A stretch of 64,000 bases of DNA from a gamma proteobacterium HdN1 (GTDB taxonomy: Bacteria > Pseudomonadota > Gammaproteobacteria > Pseudomonadales > Ketobacteraceae), in NCBI GenBank assembly GCA_000198515.1, contig FP929140.1, forward strand, positions 904,527 to 968,526, given 5' to 3'. The position numbers and the translations under genes were made by a program. Of the stretch, positions 35,907-45,330 are shown one piece after another; within the stretch, counting starts at the first letter, position 1; each line of letters opens with the position of its first letter. The notes below the pieces were generated by a model. It ran no database searches, was not told where the DNA came from, and worked only from the letters and a program-made list of their open reading frames with translations.

Positions 35907-37155
35907 GCGTTCCCCGCATCTGCGGGGATGAACCGCATGGGTTTTTGTGCCGCTTGCTCTTCTAGTGGCGTTCCCCGCATCTGCGGGGATGAACCGCGGG
36001 TGCCTGCTTTGCTGCAAGCCGCAAAAAAGCGTTCCCCGCATCTGCGGGGATGAACCCCGTTTCAGCGTCGAAAAACGGCAAAAAAACTCGCGTTCCCCGC
36101 ATCTGCGGGGATGAACCGCTGGTTGTTGAGCGTTTGTTTTGCAATCGAGAGCGTTCCCCGCATCTGCGGGGATGAACCGGTATTTAATTTATTTTGGGGT
36201 TAAATGTGTAAGCGTTCCCCGCATCTGCGGGGATGAACCGCCTATCCTATTGTGGTCAAATTTTGGGCAAAAGCGTTCCCCGCATCTGCGGGGATGAACC
36301 GCGTTTTAATGTAAAAAAAAACGAAAAAAACGCGCGTTCCCCGCATCTGCGGGGATGAACCGCCCGGAAAATTTCAACCCATGAGCAGTCAAGAGCGTTC
36401 CCCGCATCTGCGGGGATGAACCGCGAAAACCTGCTTGCCAACATCCAAAAAATGAGCGTTCCCCGCATCTGCGGGGATGAACCGGAGGCACTACGTCTAA
36501 ACGCTTGCGCGGTAATGCGTTCCCCGCATCTGCGGGGATGAACCGCTCTAGGAGAGAGATAGCAGGTCGGGTTAGCGGCGTTCCCCGCATCTGCGGGGAT
36601 GAACCGTGACGGGGGAGCAAAATATCCGGTAGCATTTCGCGTTCCCCGCATCTGCGGGGATGAACCGCGCTACAAGAGTGCTGGATATTCTGTCTTGCAG
36701 CGTTCCCCGCATCTGCGGGGATGAACCGCTCAACCAGATGCGCGTCAGGCGGTGTCTCTCGCGTTCCCCGCATCTGCGGGGATGAACCGCGTTACCGACT
36801 GCGCCCTCCTTGGCGCTTTGCGCGTTCCCCGCATCTGCGGGGATGAACCGATTTTAGCAAAAATAAACCAGCGGCAGCAAAAGCGTTCCCCGCATCTGCG
36901 GGGATGAACCGTGCTGCGCGGCATAAACTGATGGGGTAACGGAGCGTTCCCCGCATCTGCGGGGATGAACCGAATTATTAAGGAAAGCCCAAACTTAGAA
37001 AGCAGCGTTCCCCGCATCTGCGGGGATGAACCGAGTTCTAGCTGGCTCATTTTGTTGGTTTTCATGCGTTCCCCGCATCTGCGGGGATGAACCGCAATTG
37101 ATTACTCCCCGCTCAAACATGCTTTCGCGTTCCCCGCATCTGCGGGGATGAACCG
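35907..37155 (+). CRISPR. Type I-E CRISPR array, 21 repeats and 20 spacers
   Basis: The 29-nt repeat begins GCGTT, has the stem-loop CCCCGC-ATCT-GCGGGG and ends ATGAACCG. It occurs 21 times at an exact 61-bp period (35907, 35968, 36029 ... 37127), leaving twenty 32-nt spacers. The repeats are identical by eye, except that the last base is C in the third repeat (36029-36057). Repeat sequence, length and spacing match type I-E. The leader and cas2 are on the left, so new spacers enter there. The right-hand repeat is perfect, without the usual distal decay, and sequence unrelated to a spacer begins 8 bp later. Open frames with repeated FIPADAGNA peptides across this region are artefacts of the repeats. 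Confidence 0.98.
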
Positions 37156-37163
37156 AGCGCGCC

Positions 37164-37237
37164 TGATCGGGCGCTACAGTCGGTGATCGGTAATTTGCGG
37201 AAGGTGCGTGGGGGGGATTTGCAGTCGGGGTTGTAGG
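37164..37237. repeat. 74-bp direct repeat, right copy (displaced DUF1631 3' end)
   Basis: An isolated copy of the last 71 bp of the DUF1631 gene with its stop codon, 73 of 74 positions identical to 25887-25960. It is not part of any gene here. It begins 8 bp after the last CRISPR repeat and is followed by CTGTAGGTTGTAGCCTCC and the ampD upstream region. Confidence 0.93.
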
Positions 37238-37336
37238 CTGTAGGTTGTAGCCTCCATGCCCCACAGCCCTTGCTAACGCGCGTACTGTGTCTACCACCTG
37301 CTATGCTAGGATTGTCCTTCTCTTGATGAGGCATCC

Positions 37337-37903
37337 ATGAGCACAAGCCCACCCACCTTTGCCGTGCAGAACGGGCGTTTAACATCTGCGCGGCAGGTGT
37401 CGTCCCCCAATTTTAACGCACGCCCTGAGCCGCACGAAATCTCGCTTCTCGTGATACATTGCATCAGCCTGCCGCCCGCGCAGTACTCCGGTGATGCGAT
37501 TGAGCGATTTTTTATGAATCAGCTCGACGCGACCGAGCACCCATACTTTGAAACCATTGCCGATCTGCAAGTGTCTGCACACCTGTTGATACGCCGCGAT
37601 GGTGAGGTAGTGCAATTTGTGGACTTCGACCAGCGTGCTTGGCACGCAGGGAAGTCATGCTTTGAAGGCCGTGAAAACTGTAACGACTACTCCATTGGGA
37701 TCGAGTTGGAAGGCACCGACACGGATGAGTATACTGAACACCAGTACGCAGCGCTTGCGGCGATTACCAAAGTGCTGATGCAAGCCCACCCCAAGCTCAC
37801 GCCCGCGCGGATTGCGGCCCATTCTACGATTGCGCCAGAGCGAAAAACGGACCCCGGGCCAGGGTTTGATTGGCCACGTTATCTGCGTTTAATCGTAACC
37901 TGA
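37337..37903 (+). CDS. ampD: 1,6-anhydro-N-acetylmuramyl-L-alanine amidase AmpD
   Basis: AmpD (188 aa) is a cytosolic zinc amidase that removes the peptide from anhydro-muropeptides during cell-wall recycling; its loss can derepress AmpC-type beta-lactamases. The zinc ligands are visible: His41 (LLVIHCISLPP), His162 and Asp172, with the last two spaced by ten as in E. coli (154/164). The C-terminal motif is HSTIAPERKTDPGPGFDW; the more usual form is HSDIAPGRKTDPG, so two non-ligand positions differ. There is no signal peptide, which separates it from AmiD-type enzymes. It is next to ampE, the usual partner. The gene lies 99 bp after the right island repeat. Confidence 0.95.
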   Translation: MSTSPPTFAVQNGRLTSARQVSSPNFNARPEPHEISLLVIHCISLPPAQYSGDAIERFFMNQLDATEHPYFETIADLQVSAHLLIRRDGEVVQFVDFDQRAWHAGKSCFEGRENCNDYSIGIELEGTDTDEYTEHQYAALAAITKVLMQAHPKLTPARIAAHSTIAPERKTDPGPGFDWPRYLRLIVT

Positions 37904-38104
37904 GCAGGTGGGTGGGCGGCAGCGGGCGTGGTTTTGAGTGTTTGCCTGATCTGGCTTTGGTGATTGCCGCTAGAAAATGCGCGTGGTTCTCCTCTATAGT
38001 AGGCGGCTAAATTTGCCGACTGCGTTCTACGTCCATGTTCGAGTTTCATCCGTAGAGCGCTTGTGCTGCCCGTACTCTTCGTTAATGAGTCCCCTGTTCT
38101 CCCT

Positions 38105-39007
38105 ATGACCTTGCTTGCGATTCTGATTGCGCTGTTTCTTGCCACACAGCGTTGGGTGCCTGCCGTAATTCGTGAACGGCGCTGGTTGCGGCTTTATCTG
38201 GTTTGGTTTGAGCGCGTACTGCGCGCGCGTCGCTGGCCGGTGGGGATGCAGTTCATCGCTTATCTTGTGCCGATGGGGGTGCTTGCGTGGCTTACCGATG
38301 TTCCACTGCCGGGCCACATTGCGCGCGGGTTGGAAGTGGCGGTTGCTGTGCTGCTCTTGTGTTCTGCGCTGGACTATCGTTTGGTCGAGAACCGCTTGCG
38401 CGAAACGGTAAAGCGCTGGCATAGCCAAGATTGGGAGGCGGTAAGGCTGGAAGGCAAAAAGTACTGGGGTTATGGCCGTTTGGTTCAGCCGACCGAAATT
38501 GTCAATCAAACCCTGATACGCTTTCTTGTTCGCACCAATCAGGGCTTGTTTTCGCCGATCTTCTGGTACGTACTTTTTGGTTCTTCGGGATTGATGTGTT
38601 ATGTGCTGAGCCGCGTTGCTGCCCGAAACCGCTTCCGCGAGAAAAATGGCGAACTGGTGCGGGTTTGGCGGCGCGTAGCGTTTGAGTTTCTGCAGGTGTT
38701 GGATGGCTTTGCGGCGCGGGTTCTTGTGTTTACCTTGAGCATTCTCTCCTTTAATGTCAAGGGCATGGCGATTGCGTTTCGGCGTTTTCGCGCCAGCGAT
38801 CGTGAGGCCGACATGGTGTTACGGATGGCAGCACGCGTTGTTTTGAATTTCCATGAGTGGCCTGAAACTCCAGAGGCGATCGCATCGGAAGGAGCGCAGC
38901 GGGCTGAGCGCGTGCTACGCCTTCGTAGGATTCTGCTGATGGGGTGGTTGCTGGTGCTAGCGCTCTTCACGATTGCGCGGCTTACGATCCCCCTGCCGTT
39001 TCTTTAG
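38105..39007 (+). CDS. ampE: AmpE-like regulatory membrane protein
   Basis: A 300-residue inner-membrane protein of the AmpE family, encoded beside ampD in many gammaproteobacteria and linked to beta-lactamase and cell-wall signalling; the biochemical role is unclear. Four hydrophobic segments are seen: residues 1-15 (MTLLAILIALFLATQ), about 48-70, about 145-170 and the C-terminal 278-300 (MGWLLVLALFTIARLTIPLP). The central cytoplasmic or periplasmic loop contains YWGYGRLVQPTEIVNQTLIR. The start at 38105 is preferred because it places the first membrane segment at the N-terminus, as in the family; 14 upstream codons are open but not conserved. Confidence 0.88.
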   Translation: MTLLAILIALFLATQRWVPAVIRERRWLRLYLVWFERVLRARRWPVGMQFIAYLVPMGVLAWLTDVPLPGHIARGLEVAVAVLLLCSALDYRLVENRLRETVKRWHSQDWEAVRLEGKKYWGYGRLVQPTEIVNQTLIRFLVRTNQGLFSPIFWYVLFGSSGLMCYVLSRVAARNRFREKNGELVRVWRRVAFEFLQVLDGFAARVLVFTLSILSFNVKGMAIAFRRFRASDREADMVLRMAARVVLNFHEWPETPEAIASEGAQRAERVLRLRRILLMGWLLVLALFTIARLTIPLPFL

Positions 39008-39434
39008 TGCGGGCCTGCAGCGTGGCTGGGAGGCACTATACTGGAAGACGATTGCCTTCAACGGATTGGCAGCGTGTCTTTCCCGCTTGCCGGGTAGATC
39101 TTTCCGCATAAGTAGATCTTTCCGCATAAGCGAAAGGCATTCGGCGGTTAAGTGACGCGCGTTTGATTGCTCGCCTAATTTAATTTTGTGGCTAGCTCAA
39201 ATGTAGTAGATTGTTGCAAATCCCCAGTGTGATAGACGTATTCTCCTTTTGTGCGTGACTGAGTGGTCGATATAATGGCGCGGCTGCATGCGGATTTGCA
39301 AAATCTCCGCGCAGCGAGCTTAGACCGAGTCCTGCATTGCAGTATAAGGAAGTTTTGTTCACATCCGGAACAAGGCCCGTCAGGTGGGCGCCCAAAAAGC
39401 GTTTACCTAAACCCTTCAGGAGTATGATTTCATC
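39008..39434. other. Intergenic region upstream of aceE
   Basis: 427 bp between ampE and aceE. It holds a perfect 18-bp tandem duplication, GTAGATCTTTCCGCATAA, at 39094-39111 and 39112-39129. The aceE promoter and any PdhR-like operator should be here, but I see no convincing site and no small gene. Confidence 0.5.
39094..39129. repeat. 18-bp perfect tandem duplication
   Basis: GTAGATCTTTCCGCATAA occurs twice head to tail, about 90 bp after the ampE stop codon. Confidence 0.9.
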
Positions 39435-42101
39435 ATGGCGCAAAACCGCTTCTACAACGACCCCGATCCCACCGAAACGCAGGAATGGCTGGACGCGCTA
39501 CAGTCCGTATTTGACAGTGAAGGCCCTGATCGCGCACGTTATTTGCTCTCCCGCCTTTACGAACGCGCACACCTCGATGGCTTTCCCATCAGCAACCTGA
39601 ATACCCCCTATCTAAACACCATTCCGGTAGAGCAAGAGCCGATTATGCCGGGGGATTCTTACATGGAGCGTCGCATTCGCTCGCTGATTCGTTGGAATGC
39701 GATGGCGATGGTGATGCGCGCAAATTCGGGGGATGATGATCATCTTGGTGGGCATATTGCGAGTTTCGCGTCTTCGGCAACGCTGTACGATGTTGGTTTT
39801 AACCATTTTTTTCGCGGCGCAAAGGAAGAGTTTCCTGGCGATTTGGTGTTTTTTCAGGGGCACTGTGCGCCTGGAATTTATGCGCGCGCCTTCTTAGAAG
39901 GCAGAATTACCGAAGATCAGCTGGATAACTTCCGCCGTGAGGTGGATGGTAAAGGCTTGTCCTCGTATCCGCACCCGTGGCTGATGCCGAATTTCTGGCA
40001 ATTTCCGACCGTATCCATGGGGCTTGGGCCCATACAGGCGATTTACCAAGCTTATTTTATGAAATACCTGCAGGCGCGCGAAATTCTTCCCGTCGATGAT
40101 CGTAAAGTGTGGGCGTTTCTGGGCGATGGCGAAACCGACGAGCCGGAGAGCCTAGGCTGCATTTCGATGGCTGGGCGCGAAAAACTTGATAATCTGATTT
40201 TTGTGATCAACTGCAATCTTCAGCGCTTGGATGGCCCGGTTCGCGGTAACGGAAAAATTATTCAGGAACTGGAAAGCGTATTTCGCGGTGCGGGCTGGAA
40301 CGTCATTAAAGTCGTGTGGGGCAGTAAGTGGGACCCGCTGATCGTCCGTGATGAGTTTGGCGCGCTTCGCAAGCGTATGGAAGAATGCGTAGATGGCGAA
40401 TACCAAGCCTATAAAATGCATGGTGGTGCGTACACCCGCGAGCACTTTTTTGGAAAATATCCTGAAACCGCAAAAATGGTCGAGGGCATGAGCGATGAAG
40501 ATATTTACCATCTGAATCGCGGTGGCCACGATCCGCACAAAGTCTATGCTGCGTATGCGGCTGCACATGCTCACAAAGGGCAGCCGACGGTGATTTTAGC
40601 GAAAACGGTGAAGGGCTACGGTACCGGCACAGGTGAGGCGCAAAATAAAACGCACCAGATGAAAGTGCTTGATCTTGAAAGCTTGAAAGCGTTCCGTGAT
40701 CGTTTCGGGATGAGCTTTGAAGATGATGAACTAAAGAAACTGCCCTTTTATTTGCCAGCATCGGACAGCAAAGAACTGCGCTACATGCAGGCGCGTCGCA
40801 ACGAGCTGGGTGGGCATCTGCCGAGCCGACGTACTGATTTTGAGGCGTTAGAAGTTCCTGAATTGGGCATGTTTGGCTCGTTCCTCGAAAGTAGCGGCGG
40901 GCGTGAAATGTCTACTACGATGGCATTTATGCGTATGCTCACCGTATTGCTCAAGCAAAAGGGCATTGGTGATCGCGTTGTGCCAATTGTTCCCGACGAA
41001 GCGCGTACCTTTGGGCTGGATGCGTTATTTCGGCAGATTGGGATTTATTCCGCAGTAGGGCAGCTTTATAAACCGGAAGATTCTGGGCAGGTTCTCTATT
41101 ATCGTGAAGATAAAAAAGGCCGGATTCTTGAAGAAGGCATTAACGAGGCAGGGGCAATGTCGGCATGGATTGCGGCGGCAACTTCCTACTCGGTCAATCA
41201 CCAAGTCATGGTGCCGTTTTACATGTATTACTCCATGTTCGGCTACCAGCGCGTTGGTGATTTAATGTATGCCGCAGGTGATGCGCAGGCGCATGGTTTT
41301 ATTTTAGGCTGCACGGCAGGCCGTACCACGCTGGATGGCGAAGGTTTGCAACATCAGGATGGTCACAGTCTTGTATTGATGTCGGTGATTCCAAACTGCG
41401 TATCCTACGATCCAGCATATGCGTATGAACTGGCAGTGATCTTTCATGACGGCCTGCGTCGTATGTACGCGAAAAAAGAAAATATTTTCTACTACATCAC
41501 CTTGATGAATGAAAACTATGCGCACGGTGCGATGCCGCAAGGCGCAGAGGAGGGCATTATCAAGGGCATGTATTTGTTGCGCGAAGGCAGCGATCCAAGC
41601 AGCAAAGCCCGCGTCCAGTTGCTGGGCGGCGGAACGATTTTGCGAGAAGTAGAAGCCGCGCAAGAAATTCTGTGGGATGTGTACAAGGTTTCTGCCGATG
41701 TATGGAGCGTGACCAGCTTCAACGAGCTGCGCCGAGAAGGGATGGAGGCCGAGCGCTGGAATATGCTCCATCCAGATGAAGAACCCCGCATTCCATATGC
41801 AACACGCATGCTGCGTGGCAGAAAATCGCCCGTGGTAGCGGCGACCGATTATATTCGCACTTATGCCGATCAGGTGCGGCCTTATATTCGCAACCATTAC
41901 ACTACGTTAGGCACAGACGGTTATGGGCGCAGTGATTCACGCCGTAAACTGCGACAGTTTTTTGAAGTCGATCGTTACTACATCACCGTTGCAGCGCTCA
42001 ATGCGCTTGCGGATAAGGGGGTCCTGGGCCGCAGCAGGGTTGCAGATGCCATCAGGCGTTTTGGCATAGATCCGGAAAAGACTTTTCCGGTACATGCCTA
42101 A
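39435..42101 (+). CDS. aceE: Pyruvate dehydrogenase E1 component (homodimeric)
   Basis: AceE (888 aa) decarboxylates pyruvate with thiamine diphosphate and passes the acetyl group to the lipoyl arms of AceF. The ThDP-binding motif runs from GDGETDEPESLG (about residue 230) to VINCNLQRLDGPVRGNGKI. N-terminal substrate-site residues lie in GGHIASFASSATLYDVGFNH. The C-terminal domain starts around 700. The length agrees with the homodimeric gammaproteobacterial type (about 890 aa), not the alpha/beta type. AGGAG lies about 12 nt upstream of the ATG. It is followed 30 bp later by aceF and is surely in the same operon. No lpd gene follows in the window. Confidence 0.97.
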   Translation: MAQNRFYNDPDPTETQEWLDALQSVFDSEGPDRARYLLSRLYERAHLDGFPISNLNTPYLNTIPVEQEPIMPGDSYMERRIRSLIRWNAMAMVMRANSGDDDHLGGHIASFASSATLYDVGFNHFFRGAKEEFPGDLVFFQGHCAPGIYARAFLEGRITEDQLDNFRREVDGKGLSSYPHPWLMPNFWQFPTVSMGLGPIQAIYQAYFMKYLQAREILPVDDRKVWAFLGDGETDEPESLGCISMAGREKLDNLIFVINCNLQRLDGPVRGNGKIIQELESVFRGAGWNVIKVVWGSKWDPLIVRDEFGALRKRMEECVDGEYQAYKMHGGAYTREHFFGKYPETAKMVEGMSDEDIYHLNRGGHDPHKVYAAYAAAHAHKGQPTVILAKTVKGYGTGTGEAQNKTHQMKVLDLESLKAFRDRFGMSFEDDELKKLPFYLPASDSKELRYMQARRNELGGHLPSRRTDFEALEVPELGMFGSFLESSGGREMSTTMAFMRMLTVLLKQKGIGDRVVPIVPDEARTFGLDALFRQIGIYSAVGQLYKPEDSGQVLYYREDKKGRILEEGINEAGAMSAWIAAATSYSVNHQVMVPFYMYYSMFGYQRVGDLMYAAGDAQAHGFILGCTAGRTTLDGEGLQHQDGHSLVLMSVIPNCVSYDPAYAYELAVIFHDGLRRMYAKKENIFYYITLMNENYAHGAMPQGAEEGIIKGMYLLREGSDPSSKARVQLLGGGTILREVEAAQEILWDVYKVSADVWSVTSFNELRREGMEAERWNMLHPDEEPRIPYATRMLRGRKSPVVAATDYIRTYADQVRPYIRNHYTTLGTDGYGRSDSRRKLRQFFEVDRYYITVAALNALADKGVLGRSRVADAIRRFGIDPEKTFPVHA

Positions 42102-42131
42102 CGATCTTTAGAACCTGAATGGAGAACGCCC

Positions 42132-43793
42132 GTGAGCAATCAAGAAATACATTTGCCAGATATCGGCACTAAAGATGCCGTAGATATCATTGAAGTAACG
42201 GTGAAAGTAGGGGATTCCGTTGAGAAAGACGGTACCCTGATCGTTTTGGAATCCGACAAAGCGACCATGGAAATCCCCTCACCTGAAGCCGGCGTCGTAA
42301 AAGAGTTGAAGGTGAAAGTGGGTGATTCCATCAAGACCGGCGATGTCGTCCTTGTGATGGAAACCAGTGCCGCGACATCCTCGGCGCCGCCCGAAAAACC
42401 GGCAGCGAAGGTGGACTCTGAGAAGCCTGCAGCAACGCCTGCTACGAAAGCGACTGCGCCCGCATCTACGCCCGCATCCGCATCCAAAACGCAAACCATC
42501 AGCAAGGAAATCAAGCTCCCAGATATTGGCACAAAGGACGCAGTCGATATTATCGAAGTGTCTGTAAAGCAGGGAGATCGAGTCGAGAAAGATGGCACAC
42601 TTATCGTGCTGGAATCTGATAAGGCCACCATGGAAATTCCGTCACCTGAAGCAGGGGTTGTAGAAACGCTTAAGGTGAAGGTGGGGGATTCGGTCAGCAC
42701 AGGAAGTGTGATTCTCACATTGATCGTTACCGAATCGGTGGGCGCCGATGTAGCGCAAGAAGTGCCTTCGGTGGCTCCTGCAAGTGCGCAAGTGGTTCCT
42801 TCACAAGAAAGCCCAACGCCTGTGACTCTGCACGCCGAGCCTGCCCAGAGATCAACGCAAGAGGCTGCGATCGTGAAACCCTCGCGTGAGGTTCACGCGG
42901 GCCCTGCGGTGCGCCGTTTAGCGCGTGAACTCGGCGCCGACCTAGGTTTGGTGCTTGGCACGGGCCCACGCAACCGTATTCTCAAGGAAGATGTACACGC
43001 ATGGGTGAAACAACGCTTAAGCGCCTCGGTTGTTGCAGCGAGCGAGGTTCGTGGTTCGGGCCTCCCAGAATTGCCGGAAATCGACTTTAGCGCGTTTGGC
43101 GATACCGAAACGCAGGAACTCTCCCGCATTAACCGGCTGAGCGCCACTTACCTTCATCGTGCGTGGGTACATATTCCCCACGTTACGCAGTTTGATGAGG
43201 CGGATATTACGGACTTGGAAGCCTTCCGCAAGGTTGAGGCGGCAGCACTCAAGGCAAGCGGAACCCGGCTTACTATATTGGCCTTTTTGGTAAAGGCAGT
43301 TGTGAAATCGCTTAAACAGTTCCCGCGCTTTAATAGCTCGCTTTCGAAAGATGGCAACACGCTGATTCTGAAAAAGTATTACCACATCGGCATTGCGGTA
43401 GATACGCCCAATGGCCTCGTAGTGCCGGTAATTCGAAATGCCGACCAGAAAAGCCTTTTGGAAATCGCCCAAGAAATGCAGGAAATCAGCGCAAAAGCTC
43501 GTGATAAAAAGCTGCAGCCTGCAGACATGCAGGGGGGGTGTTTTTCAATTTCTTCGCTCGGCGGAATTGGCGGAACAGCTTTTACGCCCATCGTAAACTG
43601 GCCGGAAGTATCCATTTTGGGCGTATCAAAAATGGCAGAGAAACCGCAGTGGAATGGCAAGAAATTCAAGCCACGCCTAATGTTGCCACTCTCGCTGTCG
43701 TATGACCATCGCGTGATTGATGGCGCGGAAGCCGCGCGCTTTATCACGCACTTGTCCCAAACGCTTGGAGATATTCGGCGCTTGCTGCTCTAG
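42132..43793 (+). CDS. aceF: Pyruvate dehydrogenase E2, dihydrolipoamide acetyltransferase
   Basis: AceF (553 aa) is the core of the pyruvate dehydrogenase complex and transfers acetyl groups from lipoate to CoA. Two lipoyl domains are present (about 1-75 and 122-198), each with the lipoylated Lys in LESDKATMEIPSPEAGV. Ala/Pro-rich flexible linkers follow each one. The E1/E3-binding domain is seen at about 255-290 (AGPAVRRLARELGADLG), then the catalytic domain (about 320-553) with LSYDHRVIDGAEAARF, which contains the HxxxDG active site. E. coli has three lipoyl domains, so this is the two-domain form. The start codon is GTG at 42132 with GGAGA upstream. Confidence 0.97.
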   Translation: MSNQEIHLPDIGTKDAVDIIEVTVKVGDSVEKDGTLIVLESDKATMEIPSPEAGVVKELKVKVGDSIKTGDVVLVMETSAATSSAPPEKPAAKVDSEKPAATPATKATAPASTPASASKTQTISKEIKLPDIGTKDAVDIIEVSVKQGDRVEKDGTLIVLESDKATMEIPSPEAGVVETLKVKVGDSVSTGSVILTLIVTESVGADVAQEVPSVAPASAQVVPSQESPTPVTLHAEPAQRSTQEAAIVKPSREVHAGPAVRRLARELGADLGLVLGTGPRNRILKEDVHAWVKQRLSASVVAASEVRGSGLPELPEIDFSAFGDTETQELSRINRLSATYLHRAWVHIPHVTQFDEADITDLEAFRKVEAAALKASGTRLTILAFLVKAVVKSLKQFPRFNSSLSKDGNTLILKKYYHIGIAVDTPNGLVVPVIRNADQKSLLEIAQEMQEISAKARDKKLQPADMQGGCFSISSLGGIGGTAFTPIVNWPEVSILGVSKMAEKPQWNGKKFKPRLMLPLSLSYDHRVIDGAEAARFITHLSQTLGDIRRLLL

Positions 43794-43817
43794 CGGTTGT
43801 TTTCGCGTTCTGTGCGC

Positions 43818-43841
43818 AGCGTTCGCCCGTGGGTGAACGCT
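43818..43841 (+). terminator. Strong hairpin downstream of aceF
   Basis: AGCGTTCGCCC pairs with GGGTGAACGCT (one G-T wobble) around a tiny loop, 25 bp after the aceF stop. It is followed by TTCTCC rather than a clean T run, so it may be a weak terminator or a 3' stability hairpin. Confidence 0.5.
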
Positions 43842-44017
43842 TCTCCCCTGCCGCTGAATTAACGGTATCGCCTTCAACTTTGGCGCGATTTAAATTACAC
43901 CTCACAAGCCTACAGATGTGATGGTTGTTTTTAGTGCCGCTGGTCAGGAAAATCCTTCGCGCGTTGCAGCGGCCACCCGCCTTCCAGTGGCCGCTTTGAC
44001 GTCAAAACTCAAGGCAG

Positions 44018-44085
44018 GAGCCGTATGCGGTAATTCTGCACGTACGGGTTTGTGCGGGGGGCGGTGGGAACCCTGCGGCGACCAA
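44018..44085 (+). mobile_element. Group II intron 3' end (domain V and VI relic)
   Basis: The 34 nt at 44018-44051 have the hallmark of group II intron domain V. GAGCCGTATGCGG and CTGCACGTACGGGTT form the lower and upper stems with the catalytic AGC triad near the 5' side. A G-rich stem follows (GCGGGGGGCGGTGGG and its partner), as expected of domain VI, ending about 44085. No reverse transcriptase gene precedes it; aceF ends only 225 bp upstream. It is therefore a decayed 3' fragment. It lies in the 514-bp gap 43794-44307, which otherwise holds the hairpin at 43818-43841 and no convincing gene. Confidence 0.65.
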
Positions 44086-44307
44086 TGTAAGCCCCAAAAG
44101 ATGCAAAATTCACATCTAAATTCGGCTGCCTCATTAACGTAAGGTAATGAACAGCATTAAATATCCATTTATAATCACGCCCGCTCTATGTGTGAGCTAA
44201 GCGACCTATTTCATAAAAAGTTCAAGCACGCATTTCGCGATAAGGGTTGGTTTGCGAAGAGTGTTAAGCATGGAGCGCGTATGGTTTCATTTAACAGGAG
44301 GTTAATC

Positions 44308-45156
44308 ATGAAAAACAAACTGGCATTCATTGTAGCGACTATCGCCCTATCCAGTGTAAGTGTTGCTGAAGAGGGCGGTTTGAACGCAACCGTCGACCCC
44401 TCTCAACCTAGCCCGGCCATGCTGACCAAAGGCAAGCGTGCATTGGTGTGGTGCACCAATTCGGTGGGGCGCATCAGCCGCGGGCAAATGTATAGTGACC
44501 AGATTGCAACGTCGGTAGAGAAATATTTCAGCCAACGTGATGGCCTCGAGAAAGAAGTCGCCTTAATGGGTTACAAACCCAAAAGCGAAAAGGAAATGCC
44601 GCCGATTTCTGCAAAAGAGGACAAGGCAATTTTCGCCGATATGACCTACCAGGAGATGATACGGCACTGCGATGCGACCATGATGACAGCCTACAACGAT
44701 CTCAAAAAGCGCACAAAACCCACTAATCTGGCCGAACGTAAAATTTCTGAGTTCGGCAGTATTGCCAAGCAAGATGAACTACTGAAAGAACAAAGTATTG
44801 GCAAGAAACTTGGTTTTGAAGGCATCACCTATGGCGTGGTGGATTCAATGGAAGATTTGCGTCGCGGTCGTTACACCGTGAAAGAGTTGCAGAAATTTCT
44901 CATCAAGCCCGACATGTATGACCAGCATTGGGAAGTGATTGGTTCACAGGCTTCCCAAGCAGCTTACGGCACTTGGTCTGGCGATCGCCCCTTGTTGTTT
45001 GTTGTGAATAAATCCGAAGGTCGCGAATACGTAAGCGGAAATTTGCTGCCAATGGCTTACTACAAGGTAGTAGGCATTGAATCGTTTAACGTGATTTACA
45101 ACAACGGAAAAGTTAGCGAGGACTTGCTAGTGCTGAAAGAAGTAGCAACACCGTAA
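44308..45156 (+). CDS. Secreted hypothetical protein
   Basis: A 282-residue protein that I do not recognise. It has a classical signal peptide (MKNKLAFIVATIALSSVSVA, cleavage before EEGG), so it is periplasmic or secreted. The mature part is mixed alpha/beta. It contains ALVWCTNSVGRISRG near its N-terminus, a central helical region rich in Lys/Glu, and WSGDRPLLFVVNKSEGREYV near the C-terminus. Two cysteines (in VWCTN and RHCDA) might form a disulfide. The start at 44308 has a perfect AGGAGG 7 nt upstream; the frame is open for 40 codons before it, but these lack coding character. It stands alone between the intron relic and the phospholipid operon. Confidence 0.75.
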   Translation: MKNKLAFIVATIALSSVSVAEEGGLNATVDPSQPSPAMLTKGKRALVWCTNSVGRISRGQMYSDQIATSVEKYFSQRDGLEKEVALMGYKPKSEKEMPPISAKEDKAIFADMTYQEMIRHCDATMMTAYNDLKKRTKPTNLAERKISEFGSIAKQDELLKEQSIGKKLGFEGITYGVVDSMEDLRRGRYTVKELQKFLIKPDMYDQHWEVIGSQASQAAYGTWSGDRPLLFVVNKSEGREYVSGNLLPMAYYKVVGIESFNVIYNNGKVSEDLLVLKEVATP

Positions 45157-45330
45157 TCAAGAGAACGAACTTCTGGGAAGGATGACCGCTTCAGCGTTGC
45201 CCATTTGGCCTCCTAATGAAGTGCATCTCGCGAGTGCTTGACTGCCTTGCGACGTGAATGTCGTGGGCGGTTTCATAGGAATTGGTCTGGGGTGTAGTTA
45301 GCGGGACAGTCACTTTTGTCTAAACCTCAA

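Noticed and set aside
35835-37297. Several minus-strand open frames across 35.8-37.3 kb with repeated FIPADAGNA / HPRRCGER peptides
   Set aside because: They are translations of the CRISPR repeats, which lack stop codons in these frames; no start signals or family similarity.
43918-44142. Open frame of 74 codons downstream of aceF
   Set aside because: It runs through the group II intron domain V structure, has no ribosome binding site and no protein-like composition.
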